This document shows positions 9,720 through 17,649 of a stretch of DNA of 32,576 nucleotides, piece after piece. Position 1 is the first letter of the stretch, and each line of letters opens with the position of its first letter. This DNA is from Minisyncoccota bacterium (lineage in GTDB: Bacteria > Patescibacteriota > Minisyncoccia > JAHIHE01 > JAGLIN01), in assembly GCA_023142995.1 (NCBI GenBank), contig JAGLIM010000006.1, forward strand, positions 1 to 32,576. The letters run 5' to 3'. The notes beneath the pieces are model-generated. The model was not told the origin of the DNA and ran no database searches. It saw only the letters and a program-made list of their open reading frames with translations. The translations under genes and the position numbers were made by a program.

Positions 9720-11147
9720 ATGCGAAGCAATTTTTTTATACTGTTCCATTTTCATTTTCAGATTATGATCAAGATGCATCATTTTAATCAGCAACCCTTA
9801 AATAACAAAAAATTTATGGTAAGAAAAAACTTAAAAATTTACAGTAACTATTTTCTATGGGTAATTGCCATGATCAGTATTTTGATATTGATAGGAATGA
9901 TCTTGTGGAATTTGAATAAGAAGGAAGTACCTTCTCAAACTCAAATACTTACAGAAGAGTCTGTCGAAATAAATAATATTTCTGAAGGTTCGTTGATGCC
10001 AGTTAAAATTTTTGTTAGTCATCTTAAGCATTTTGAAGACGAAAGAGCGGGTAATTGTCAGCAGATAGGAGCTTATCCTCTTACTAGATATATTAATAAA
10101 TCTGGTTCTGTAGAAGAAGATGTTTTTCGAACACTTGATGAATTGTGGAAAGGTGTGACATTAGAAGAAAAAATAGATAGATTTCATCTTTTTAATGGTT
10201 TTCCAAATCGTTTTGGTGTTGAAGATCATAAGAAAGAAATGATTGAAAAGGGATTAGACGTAAGCGCTTTTGAACAAGGTAGAGGGGATTGGGTGATAAA
10301 AGTAAAAAGTTTGGAAATAAAAGACAAAATTGCTTATCTTGATTTAAATTTGGCAATTAATGTTGGCAGTGAAACAACTTATGCCTGTACTGTAAATCCT
10401 TTCAGAATGTCGGTGATCAATACGTTGAAACAGTTTTCAGAAATTGATGATGTTGTGATCACAGCAGAGGGAAAAAGATTTCCCTGTCTTGGCTCAAATT
10501 GTGTGAAAAAGCAAGAATATGAAATTGGTAGAACAAAAGTTTTTTTAGAGAATGTAGGTAAAGGAGAAGGAATAACACATTTGTCCAGAAGAGCATTGGG
10601 CAAATATTTGAAACAGCGTAGTCATTTAGAAGAGCTAGAATTAACAGTTGAACAACAAATTTTTATTGAGGATCACATTCAAAATAGACTTGGTTCAGAG
10701 CAGTTGAATATTGGTGATACAGTTGAGATTTCCAGTGATCTTATTTCAGAAGCGATTGAAATTTCTCGATTTCTTGATTTGCAAGCAATAAAGAAATATA
10801 TTTTACCTACTAGTGTTAAAGCGGATGTAATTCTTGATTCTGATAAGACTGGTGTTTTTGTTTATGTGCGATATTTGGATCAAAAAGACACAATAATTAA
10901 AAATGCTAAAATTATAATTGAGGCGGAATCGGAAATGCTGGATTCTGGGATTTTAAGTAATCCTTATACTTGGATATATGAAGCGGAATTTTCTGAAAAT
11001 GGTAATTATTACTTTTATCATTATTTGGTCGGTGAAGGTGCAATTGAAGAAAATGTTTGCTTTAAAGTAATTGCTACAGCAGAAGCTCACTTATCTCAAT
11101 ACAAAAAATTGCAATGCGTTCAACTATATGAGAATTTAGGTATTTAA
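9720..11147 (+). CDS. membrane-anchored GerMN-domain-like protein (true start probably internal, e.g. MIKMHH or MVRKNL)
   Basis: N-terminal TM (YFLWVIAMISILILIGMILW); GerMN-like VKSLEIKDKIAYLDLNLAI...NPFRMSVINTLKQFSEIDDVVITAEG. Confidence 0.7.
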   Translation: MRSNFFILFHFHFQIMIKMHHFNQQPLNNKKFMVRKNLKIYSNYFLWVIAMISILILIGMILWNLNKKEVPSQTQILTEESVEINNISEGSLMPVKIFVSHLKHFEDERAGNCQQIGAYPLTRYINKSGSVEEDVFRTLDELWKGVTLEEKIDRFHLFNGFPNRFGVEDHKKEMIEKGLDVSAFEQGRGDWVIKVKSLEIKDKIAYLDLNLAINVGSETTYACTVNPFRMSVINTLKQFSEIDDVVITAEGKRFPCLGSNCVKKQEYEIGRTKVFLENVGKGEGITHLSRRALGKYLKQRSHLEELELTVEQQIFIEDHIQNRLGSEQLNIGDTVEISSDLISEAIEISRFLDLQAIKKYILPTSVKADVILDSDKTGVFVYVRYLDQKDTIIKNAKIIIEAESEMLDSGILSNPYTWIYEAEFSENGNYYFYHYLVGEGAIEENVCFKVIATAEAHLSQYKKLQCVQLYENLGI

Positions 11148-11239
11148 TTGTTAAGATAGATTTTGTAGTATTGTTAACAAGATGTTTTTTTGATTAAATC
11201 GTATTTGAAGATAAGGCGCAAATCTTTATTATTGACATT

Positions 11240-11270
11240 TTCTATTTTATATTTAGAATATAAAGTATTG
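11240..11270 (+). promoter_or_regulatory. sigma70-like promoter
   Basis: attaTTGACAttttctattttatattTAGAATat; ~16 nt spacing. Confidence 0.45.
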
Positions 11271-11302
11271 GATAAAATAAAAACAAAAAGGAGTTGTAAA
11301 AA

Positions 11303-11776
11303 ATTAGTAAAGACGAACAAAAATATTTAAGTGTGGATGATCTGATGAAATATTTGAAAGAAATTGGATCATTGGAGCAATCCTGTGCTGTGATTTGCTG
11401 TGCAGACGGTCGTTTACATGGAGAAAATAAGGAATTCCATAAATGGCAAGGGAAAGTAAAACCTTATTTGATCTCTATCCCAGGAGCGAGTAAAAGTTTT
11501 ATGAGCAATAATATAGCAATAATAGAACATAATATTGAACATATTGCTATTTTTGTTAATCATAATTCCGATGAAGAACTCATGTTATATATTATTCATC
11601 ATTCGTTATGTAGGGCTTATGAGGATTTTGGTTTTAACTCGTTTGAACAAGAGAAGGAAGTCCAAATAAGAGATATGAGAAAAGCTAAAAATATCATTCA
11701 GGATAGATTCTCCGAAGTCAAGAAAGTTATTCTGTTGTGGTATGATACGGAGGGCGGTTTTTTTGAAGTAATCTAA
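11303..11776 (+). CDS. beta-carbonic-anhydrase-like protein (ORF track start GTG at 11333; SD supports ATT at 11303)
   Basis: CADGR (CxDxR) and HSLCRAY (HxxC) resemble beta-CA zinc/dyad motifs. AAGGAG at 11288-11293 sits 9 nt upstream of an in-frame ATT, with no in-frame stop between it and the ORF. Confidence 0.65.
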   Translation: MSKDEQKYLSVDDLMKYLKEIGSLEQSCAVICCADGRLHGENKEFHKWQGKVKPYLISIPGASKSFMSNNIAIIEHNIEHIAIFVNHNSDEELMLYIIHHSLCRAYEDFGFNSFEQEKEVQIRDMRKAKNIIQDRFSEVKKVILLWYDTEGGFFEVI

Positions 11777-11792
11777 AATTAAAAGTTATTAA

Positions 11793-11820
11793 TGGCAGAG
11801 TCTGACTCTGTCTTTTTTTT
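11793..11820 (+). terminator. Rho-independent terminator
   Basis: GGCAGAG-TCTGA-CTCTGTC followed by T8. Confidence 0.7.
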
Positions 11821-11870
11821 ATATTTATATCGTTTTGATCTTTAAGAATCTTTTAAGCTATAGTTAAAAT

Positions 11871-11904
11871 TAAAACATTTTTTAAAACATTTTTTAAAAC
11901 ATTG
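11871..11904. repeat. 12-bp tandem repeat, ~3 copies (TAAAACATTTTT)
   Basis: TAAAACATTTTT at 11871 and 11883, partial copy at 11895 running into TTGACA. Confidence 0.8.
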
Positions 11905-11969
11905 ACAGAATTAAAAATAAAAGTTAGAGTCAATTTAGTTTTAACAAATTAATTTAAAAGTAGTTCCTC

Positions 11970-11997
11970 TTGACTTATAATTTTTCGAAAATATTCT
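11970..11997 (+). promoter_or_regulatory. promoter immediately upstream of the cobalamin riboswitch
   Basis: TTGACT-N16-TATTCT. Confidence 0.45.
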
Positions 11998-12009
11998 GAA
12001 AAATAATGA

Positions 12010-12135
12010 AAATAGAGGTTGGTTAGGAAAATCCGGTGATTTCTTATTTGGAAAAAATCCGGTGCTGTGCCGCAACTGTGATCTTTATCTTCCGCGGAAA
12101 GATAAAGTAAGTCAGAATGCTAGCTAACTACTTAC
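12010..12135 (+). ncRNA. cobalamin (B12) riboswitch
   Basis: ggttAGGAAaatcCGGTGat...aaATCCGGtgctgtGCCGCAACTGTGAtc...(ATCTTTATCTTcc/ggAAAGATAAAG-type arm)...aGTCAGaATGCtAGCtaac; B12 box and flanking conserved elements of RF00174, with a possible P1 gttag/ctaac. Confidence 0.92.
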
Positions 12136-12155
12136 AAAAAATAAGATCCTATCTT

Positions 12156-12186
12156 CGAGCTAAAGAAGGGCTTCGTTTTGTTTTTA
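12156..12186 (+). terminator. probable riboswitch attenuator terminator
   Basis: CGAGC...GCTTCG hairpin followed by TTTTGTTTTT just 3' of the aptamer. Confidence 0.5.
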
Positions 12187-12238
12187 TGCTAAATTGCTTT
12201 TATGATTTTGTCTTTGCTGGTTTTATCAATTTATAGAA

Positions 12239-12297
12239 TTATACAATAAGTATTATTTATTGAGATAAACTGGATTCCTGCATCCGCAGGAATGACA
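12239..12297 (+). repeat. REP-like palindromic repeat, copy 1
   Basis: TTATACAAtaagTATTATTTaTTGAGataaACTGGATTCCTGC-atcc-GCAGGAATGACA; matches the copy at 14279. Confidence 0.75.
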
Positions 12298-12397
12298 CGA
12301 TTAATTGAATTATTCTAGCAAGAGAGTATAATTGTGATAAAATGAACATTCTTCTTTGGTGGGGATGTTTTTATTTTTGTCTTAGAAAGGACATTAT

Positions 12398-14197
12398 ATG
12401 AAAAAGTTATTATCCATAATGCTTATTGTTACGTTGCTGTTTCCTGTGTTTCCTTCTTTGGAAACAAACGCAATTTACAATACGAGTACTGCGCAAGATT
12501 ATTTAATTGAAAATAGTGATAATCCGTGGAGCACGATGGCTTTGTCTGTGCTTGGAAATTCTTCTATTCCTACGGAGCATCTTACTTTTGTAAGCGGAAC
12601 AGATGCTATTGATTACGCCGCACCAATTTTGGCTATAATAGCTATTGGTCAAAACCCACGTACTTTTGCTTCAATTGATTATGTTGCCACTCTTAAAAGT
12701 TATCACAGTGAAAATCAAATAGGGGATTCTGTTTTACTTAATGATGATTGCTTTGGAATTTTGGCACTTATATCTGCTGGCGAATCTTCTGATGATGTGA
12801 TTATTGTTGATTCAAAAAACTTTATTTTTTCTCATCAAAATAGTGATGGCGGGTGGGGATATTCTACTACAGCTGGTTCTGATACTAATATGACTGCGTC
12901 TGCTATTTTGGCACTTATATCTGCTGGAGTTGATAGCGCTGATTCTCGTATTCAAAACGCTTTATCTTTTTTAGAAGCGTCACAAAATGATGATGGAGGT
13001 TTTTATTATAATTCTGCTTTTGGCTCTGATTCGGATTCTTCATCTACAGCATGGGTAATTTGGGCGCTTAATGCTTTGAGCGTTGATCCAAATAGCCTGG
13101 TTAAATCTGATAATACTCCTATCTCATATCTTGAATCAAATCAAAGCGATCAAGGATTTTTTAAATATCAAAATAGTTCTACAGAAGAAGATTCTTTTTC
13201 AGCGGTGACTACAGCTTATACGGTAATCGCTTTGCAAGGTAAAAAGCTTCCTCTTAATATTGTAGCGAATGATGTTCCAGAGAAATTTTCTTTTCGCATT
13301 GAAGGATCAGAGGAAACAGTTTGTTTGGGAGAAGTAGAAGGGCCGACTGCTCTTGATATTGTCAAAAATGCAAAAAGTATTTGTGGTTTTACTTATGAGA
13401 TCAAGGATACTGATTGGGGTCCATATTTGAAAAGAATTAATGCTGATGAAGCAGGAGGGGATTCTGGTTGGTTATATTTTGTTAATAACATTTCTCCTTC
13501 TGTAGGAGCGGCAAGCTATGAATTGCAATCTGATGATTCTGTTTTGTGGTATTATGGAGGTTTTGATTGGAAACCAACAAGACTATCGTTGTCAGCTGAA
13601 CAAATAGATGCTAATCAATCTGTAACAGCTACGGTAGAAATTCTTAGTGATAGTTTATGGATTCCTCTTGCTGACGCTTCTGTTTATTTCGGAGTAGATA
13701 CAATTGTCACTGGTGATAATGGACAAGTAGGCATTTCTTTGCAGGATGGATATTATAAAGTTTATGCGGAGAAACAAGGATATATTAGAAGTAATTCTAC
13801 TTTATTAAAAGTTGGACAAGGAGCAAACTCTTCTGTTGATCTAACTGTAACTGTTGGAGATGGAGATGGCAGTGATGACGGTAAAGATATGATCTCTTTT
13901 ATTATTGATACAGATAGTCTGGATTTCGGTGAGCTAGATCCTGGATCTTCTGCTTCTAGAAATATTACAATTAGCAATAATGGATCTTCAAATATACATA
14001 TGGAAGCTTTAGTTGAAGGCGATTCTCTTTTCAGCGAAAATTTAGATTTGGATAATGTATCCTGGAAGAATTTTGAAACTGATATTACTCAAAGTGATTC
14101 TCAGACAGTAGATGTGGAACTTTCTGTTCCTGCTAATTATTCAGATGGGAGTGGCGCGAAGTCAGCGCAGTTGACTTTCTGGGCGGTAGCACAGTAA
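12398..14197 (+). CDS. secreted transcobalamin-like protein: alpha/alpha prenyltransferase-type repeats + DUF4430 + Ig-like C-terminal domain
   Basis: Signal peptide; repeats NSDGGWGYSTTAGSDTNMTASAILALISAG and NDDGGFYYNSAFGSDSDSSSTAWVIWAL; DUF4430-like SGWLYFVNNISPSVGAASYELQSDDSVLWYYGGF; C-terminal LDFGELDPGSSASRNITISNNG. Confidence 0.85.
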   Translation: MKKLLSIMLIVTLLFPVFPSLETNAIYNTSTAQDYLIENSDNPWSTMALSVLGNSSIPTEHLTFVSGTDAIDYAAPILAIIAIGQNPRTFASIDYVATLKSYHSENQIGDSVLLNDDCFGILALISAGESSDDVIIVDSKNFIFSHQNSDGGWGYSTTAGSDTNMTASAILALISAGVDSADSRIQNALSFLEASQNDDGGFYYNSAFGSDSDSSSTAWVIWALNALSVDPNSLVKSDNTPISYLESNQSDQGFFKYQNSSTEEDSFSAVTTAYTVIALQGKKLPLNIVANDVPEKFSFRIEGSEETVCLGEVEGPTALDIVKNAKSICGFTYEIKDTDWGPYLKRINADEAGGDSGWLYFVNNISPSVGAASYELQSDDSVLWYYGGFDWKPTRLSLSAEQIDANQSVTATVEILSDSLWIPLADASVYFGVDTIVTGDNGQVGISLQDGYYKVYAEKQGYIRSNSTLLKVGQGANSSVDLTVTVGDGDGSDDGKDMISFIIDTDSLDFGELDPGSSASRNITISNNGSSNIHMEALVEGDSLFSENLDLDNVSWKNFETDITQSDSQTVDVELSVPANYSDGSGAKSAQLTFWAVAQ

Positions 14198-14278
14198 ATA
14201 ATTGTCATTTTATAATATTTTCTGAAGTGGTAGCTTTAGAGAAAATGTCTGGAATTCAGTTAGTCTTGCTTAATAAAA

Positions 14279-14338
14279 ATTATACAAAAATATTATTTGT
14301 TGAGGCTTACTGGATTCCCGTTTTCACGGGAATGACAA
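14279..14338 (+). repeat. REP-like palindromic repeat, copy 2
   Basis: ATTATACAAaaaTATTATTTgTTGAGgcttACTGGATTCCCGT-tttc-ACGGGAATGACA. Confidence 0.75.
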
Positions 14339-14372
14339 TAAACAAGAAAAATTTAAATATTTAATTCTCTTT

Positions 14373-14906
14373 ATGAAAAATTTTCTTATTCTTATTTCCA
14401 TTTTTGTCTTGTTTCCAATCCTATCGCAAGCAGCTGGAATTCAAGTTAGTCCGTCTAAAATGGATTTTATAGTAGAGATGGGTGGAGAGATAGTATCTAA
14501 AGAGTTAGTTGTTGCTAATCCGACTGCCGATGTTCAAGTTTTTGAAGTATATCCAGATGAATTTTCAGAAATTATAGAAGCAAACCCTGCTAGCTTTACT
14601 CTGGAAGCTGGAGCAAGGAAAGTTGTAATAGTTAAAGTTGATCCTGCTGAGATGGAAGGTTCTTCAAGAATTCTTAGAACAAACTTTTCTGTTTTAGGAA
14701 AGCCTCTCGTAGAAACACGTTTACAGACGAATACTGGAGTAAAAATTCCAACATCTGTTACAATAAATAATGAGATAATAAAATCGGGCAATAAGATCTC
14801 TTCTGAATTATTTTATATAATTTTGATTATCATTGCTTTTGGGTCTGGACTTGTAACACATCTTATTAAACATAGAAAAAAGAAAAAAAGAAATTATAAT
14901 GGTTAA
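14373..14906 (+). CDS. secreted/membrane-anchored Ig-like (DUF916/COG1470-like) protein
   Basis: Signal peptide, IQVSPSKMDFIVEMGGEIVSKELVVANPTAD beta-sandwich pattern, C-terminal TM and KHRKKKKRN tail. Confidence 0.7.
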   Translation: MKNFLILISIFVLFPILSQAAGIQVSPSKMDFIVEMGGEIVSKELVVANPTADVQVFEVYPDEFSEIIEANPASFTLEAGARKVVIVKVDPAEMEGSSRILRTNFSVLGKPLVETRLQTNTGVKIPTSVTINNEIIKSGNKISSELFYIILIIIAFGSGLVTHLIKHRKKKKRNYNG

Positions 14907-14950
14907 ACCGTATTTGTTATATTTAATTTATTGTTGTGGATAACTTTTTC

Positions 14951-14995
14951 TTGACGTTTTTTTTATTAGTGATACTATGTGTATAGACAACACTA
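14951..14995 (+). promoter_or_regulatory. promoter (TTGACG-N16-TACTAT) with NrtR-like operator ATGTGT-N7-ACACTA at 14977-14995
   Basis: Same promoter/operator arrangement recurs at 25583-25627. Confidence 0.8.
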
Positions 14996-15010
14996 AGTAA
15001 TAAAAAAGAT

Positions 15011-15700
15011 ATGAACAAAAAAGAAAAGAAACCAGAGTTTGAGAAATATGAATATTCATCAGCAGCAGTTGATTTGGTAATTTTTTCCATAATAAACGGA
15101 GAGTTAAATGTTCTTTTAACTAAGATGAAATACAAACCGTTTGAAGGAAAATTGGCATTACCTGGTGGAAGGATCAGAGTTCATGAAAGTGTTGATGAAT
15201 GCGCAAAGCGTGAGATTAAAGAGAAGGTTGGGGTAAAAGATATTTATATAGAGCAACTTTATTCTTTCGGAGATGTAAAAAGAGATCCTTCGGTTAGAAT
15301 AATTTCCGTATCTTATCTTGCATTAGTAGATAGCATTGATAATATCAAGCTTGAAACAACTGAAAAGTATGAGAAGATCTATTGGACGCCAATTAATAAA
15401 GTTTCCAAATTGGCATATGACCATAATAAAATCTTAAAATATGCTCTTTTTAGATTAAAATCTAAACTAATTTATACAAATATTGTTTGCAATCTTTTAC
15501 CTAAAAAGTTTAGTTTAAGTGAGATGCAAAAGGTTCATGAAATTATTTTAGGCAGAAAACTGGATAAAAGAAATTTTCGTAAAAAGGTTTTGACTTTGGA
15601 TTTGATCAAAGAAGCGGGCAGGGAAGTAGGGGTTCCTCATCGTCCTTCAAAACTATATTCTTTTAAAACTAAAAAATTAATGATCATTGAAATGTTTTAG
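15011..15700 (+). CDS. nrtR: NrtR-family Nudix-related transcriptional regulator of NAD metabolism
   Basis: Nudix-like N-terminus (GKLALPGGRIRVHESVDECAKREIKEKVGV) with C-terminal winged-helix-like segment; beside NAD genes and palindromic operators. Confidence 0.87.
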   Translation: MNKKEKKPEFEKYEYSSAAVDLVIFSIINGELNVLLTKMKYKPFEGKLALPGGRIRVHESVDECAKREIKEKVGVKDIYIEQLYSFGDVKRDPSVRIISVSYLALVDSIDNIKLETTEKYEKIYWTPINKVSKLAYDHNKILKYALFRLKSKLIYTNIVCNLLPKKFSLSEMQKVHEIILGRKLDKRNFRKKVLTLDLIKEAGREVGVPHRPSKLYSFKTKKLMIIEMF

Positions 15701-15786
15701 CTTGTGCTAGCTTCTTAGGAGTTAGAATAATATTGTTATATGAGAAGATTGGAAAAATTAAAAGACTATTTTTTTAAAACTATAGT

Positions 15787-15805
15787 TAGTGTAAACATTA
15801 CACTA
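15787..15805. promoter_or_regulatory. NrtR-like operator upstream of nadB
   Basis: TAGTGT-AAACATT-ACACTA perfect palindrome arms. Confidence 0.85.
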
Positions 15806-15835
15806 TAATCATTATATAAACCTAATAACAAATAT

Positions 15836-17407
15836 ATGAATAATCAGAAAATACTAAAAACAGATGTTTTGGTTTTAGGAACTGGAATTGCAGGATGTGT
15901 GGCAGCTTTGTGTTTGGCGGAAAATAAAAAGATAGAAGTTCTGCTTGTTACTAAAGATAAAGATATAAGACGATCGTCAACTTTGCGCGCACAAGGTGGG
16001 ATCATAGCAAGAGGTCAGAATGATTCAGCAGAAAAGTTGAAAAAAGACATCTTGCTTGCAGGTGATGGGTTGTGCAATGAAAAGGCGGTAGATATTTTAT
16101 CAAAAGAAGGTCCTGAACTTGTTGAAAGAATATTGATTGGAAAAGTTGGAGTGGAGTTCAATAAAAGCAAAGGAAAGTTAGATTATACAAAAGAAGCCGC
16201 GCATAGCGAAGACAGAATTCTCTATAAAAATGATCATACAGGGGAAGAAATAGAGAACAAGCTGACAAGAGCATTAAAGAGAAATAAGAACATTAAAATT
16301 CTAACAGATCACACGCTAGTTGACCTTTTGACTATGTCTCATCATGCGGTTGATAGGAGAAAAGTTTATCAGAATAAAAAGTGTGTTGGGGGCTATTTGC
16401 TTAACAATCAAAACGGTCTTGTTAAAACTGTTTTTGCCAAAAAAACAATTTTGGCAACAGGTGGGATTGGACAAGTGTATCTCAGGTCGACTAATCCTGA
16501 AATTGCAACTGGAGACGGACTCGCAACAGCTTTTCGGGCTGGAGCGGAAATTATTAATGCTGAGTATGTGCAGTTTCATCCCACTTCGTTATTTCATCGG
16601 GACGTAGATAACTTTCTTATTTCTGAGTCTCTCAGGGGAGAAGGCGCAAAGCTAAGGAATGAAAAAGGAAAGCTCTTTATGAAAAAATATGATAAGCGCG
16701 GAAGTTTGGCGCCGAGAGATATAGTTGCAAGAGGTATCTATGAAGAAATATTAAGCAGTAAAAAAGACTTTGTATATCTTGACCTTGCTTCTTATTTAGA
16801 TAGGAAATATATAGGGAAAAGGTTTCCTTTGATCTATAGAACATGTTTGAAATACGGTATAGATATAACAAGAGAGATGATTCCAGTTGCGCCAACTGCT
16901 CATTATTTTTGCGGAGGAATAAAGATTGATGAATTTGGTAAAAGCTCTTTGGAAAATCTATATGCAATTGGTGAAGTATCTTGTACGGGAGTTCATGGCG
17001 CGAATCGTCTTGCCAGTACATCTCTTTTAGAAGGACTTGTTTTTGCCAATAGATGTGCTGAAAATATATTAGGAAAAATAAGCGATAGTAGGTTAGTACA
17101 AAAAAGAGATATAAAACCGTGGATATATACAGGAGATCAAACTGTTGACCTTGCACTTATAAAGCAAGACTGGATGAGTCTGAAATCTATAATGTGGAAT
17201 TATGTAGGAATCGTAAGAACAGAAGAAAGGTTAGAAAGGGCCGTTTTAGATCTAAACTATTTGAAACACAGGATCGAAAAATTTTATTGTAATGTTTGTT
17301 TAGATAAAGATCTACTGGAATTAAGGAACGGTATTCAGACAGCGCTTATTATCGCAGAGGCAGCAAAGCAAAATAGGAAAAGTAGAGGATGTCATTATCG
17401 GAGTTAA
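15836..17407 (+). CDS. nadB: L-aspartate oxidase
   Basis: VLGTGIAGCVAALCLAE, SSTLRAQGGI, ATGGIGQVY, EYVQFHPTSL, SESLRGEGA, TAHYFCGGIKID, GVHGANRLASTSLLEGLVF. Confidence 0.95.
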   Translation: MNNQKILKTDVLVLGTGIAGCVAALCLAENKKIEVLLVTKDKDIRRSSTLRAQGGIIARGQNDSAEKLKKDILLAGDGLCNEKAVDILSKEGPELVERILIGKVGVEFNKSKGKLDYTKEAAHSEDRILYKNDHTGEEIENKLTRALKRNKNIKILTDHTLVDLLTMSHHAVDRRKVYQNKKCVGGYLLNNQNGLVKTVFAKKTILATGGIGQVYLRSTNPEIATGDGLATAFRAGAEIINAEYVQFHPTSLFHRDVDNFLISESLRGEGAKLRNEKGKLFMKKYDKRGSLAPRDIVARGIYEEILSSKKDFVYLDLASYLDRKYIGKRFPLIYRTCLKYGIDITREMIPVAPTAHYFCGGIKIDEFGKSSLENLYAIGEVSCTGVHGANRLASTSLLEGLVFANRCAENILGKISDSRLVQKRDIKPWIYTGDQTVDLALIKQDWMSLKSIMWNYVGIVRTEERLERAVLDLNYLKHRIEKFYCNVCLDKDLLELRNGIQTALIIAEAAKQNRKSRGCHYRS

Positions 17408-17417
17408 AAAACATTTT

Positions 17418-17616
17418 TGTCATTCTGAACTTGTTTCAGAATCTGTTGACTATTACGGTAATTAAATCTATAAATCACAAACATTTTGATTAAATTGCAA
17501 ACACAGCTACTGAATAATAAAAAATGATTGTGTTTGCGTTGTAGATGAAAATATAGTGTAAGTAATATAAATCGAATCCAAAATAGAAAAGATCCTGAAA
17601 CAAGTTCAGGATGACA
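17418..17616. repeat. composite palindromic (REP-doublet/MITE-like) element
   Basis: TGTCATTCTGAACTTGTTTCAGAATCT ... GATCCTGAAACAAGTTCAGGATGACA as inverted ends; related element at 32102-32210. Confidence 0.7.
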
Positions 17617-17649
17617 ATTCTATTATAAATTTATTAATAAATAACAATC

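Noticed and set aside
9707-9745. Terminator/attachment site after the TOTE gene (TGCT...AGCA then T-run)
   Set aside because: Stem only 4-5 bp and no matching direct repeat at the upstream island edge.
16677-17156. 159-aa minus-strand ORF inside nadB
   Set aside because: Antisense shadow of strongly conserved nadB sequence.
17418-17616. Possible CRISPR-like repeat arrangement from the repeated CTGAA/TTCAG units
   Set aside because: Only two inverted copies with non-uniform spacer; consistent with a REP doublet, no cas genes in the window.
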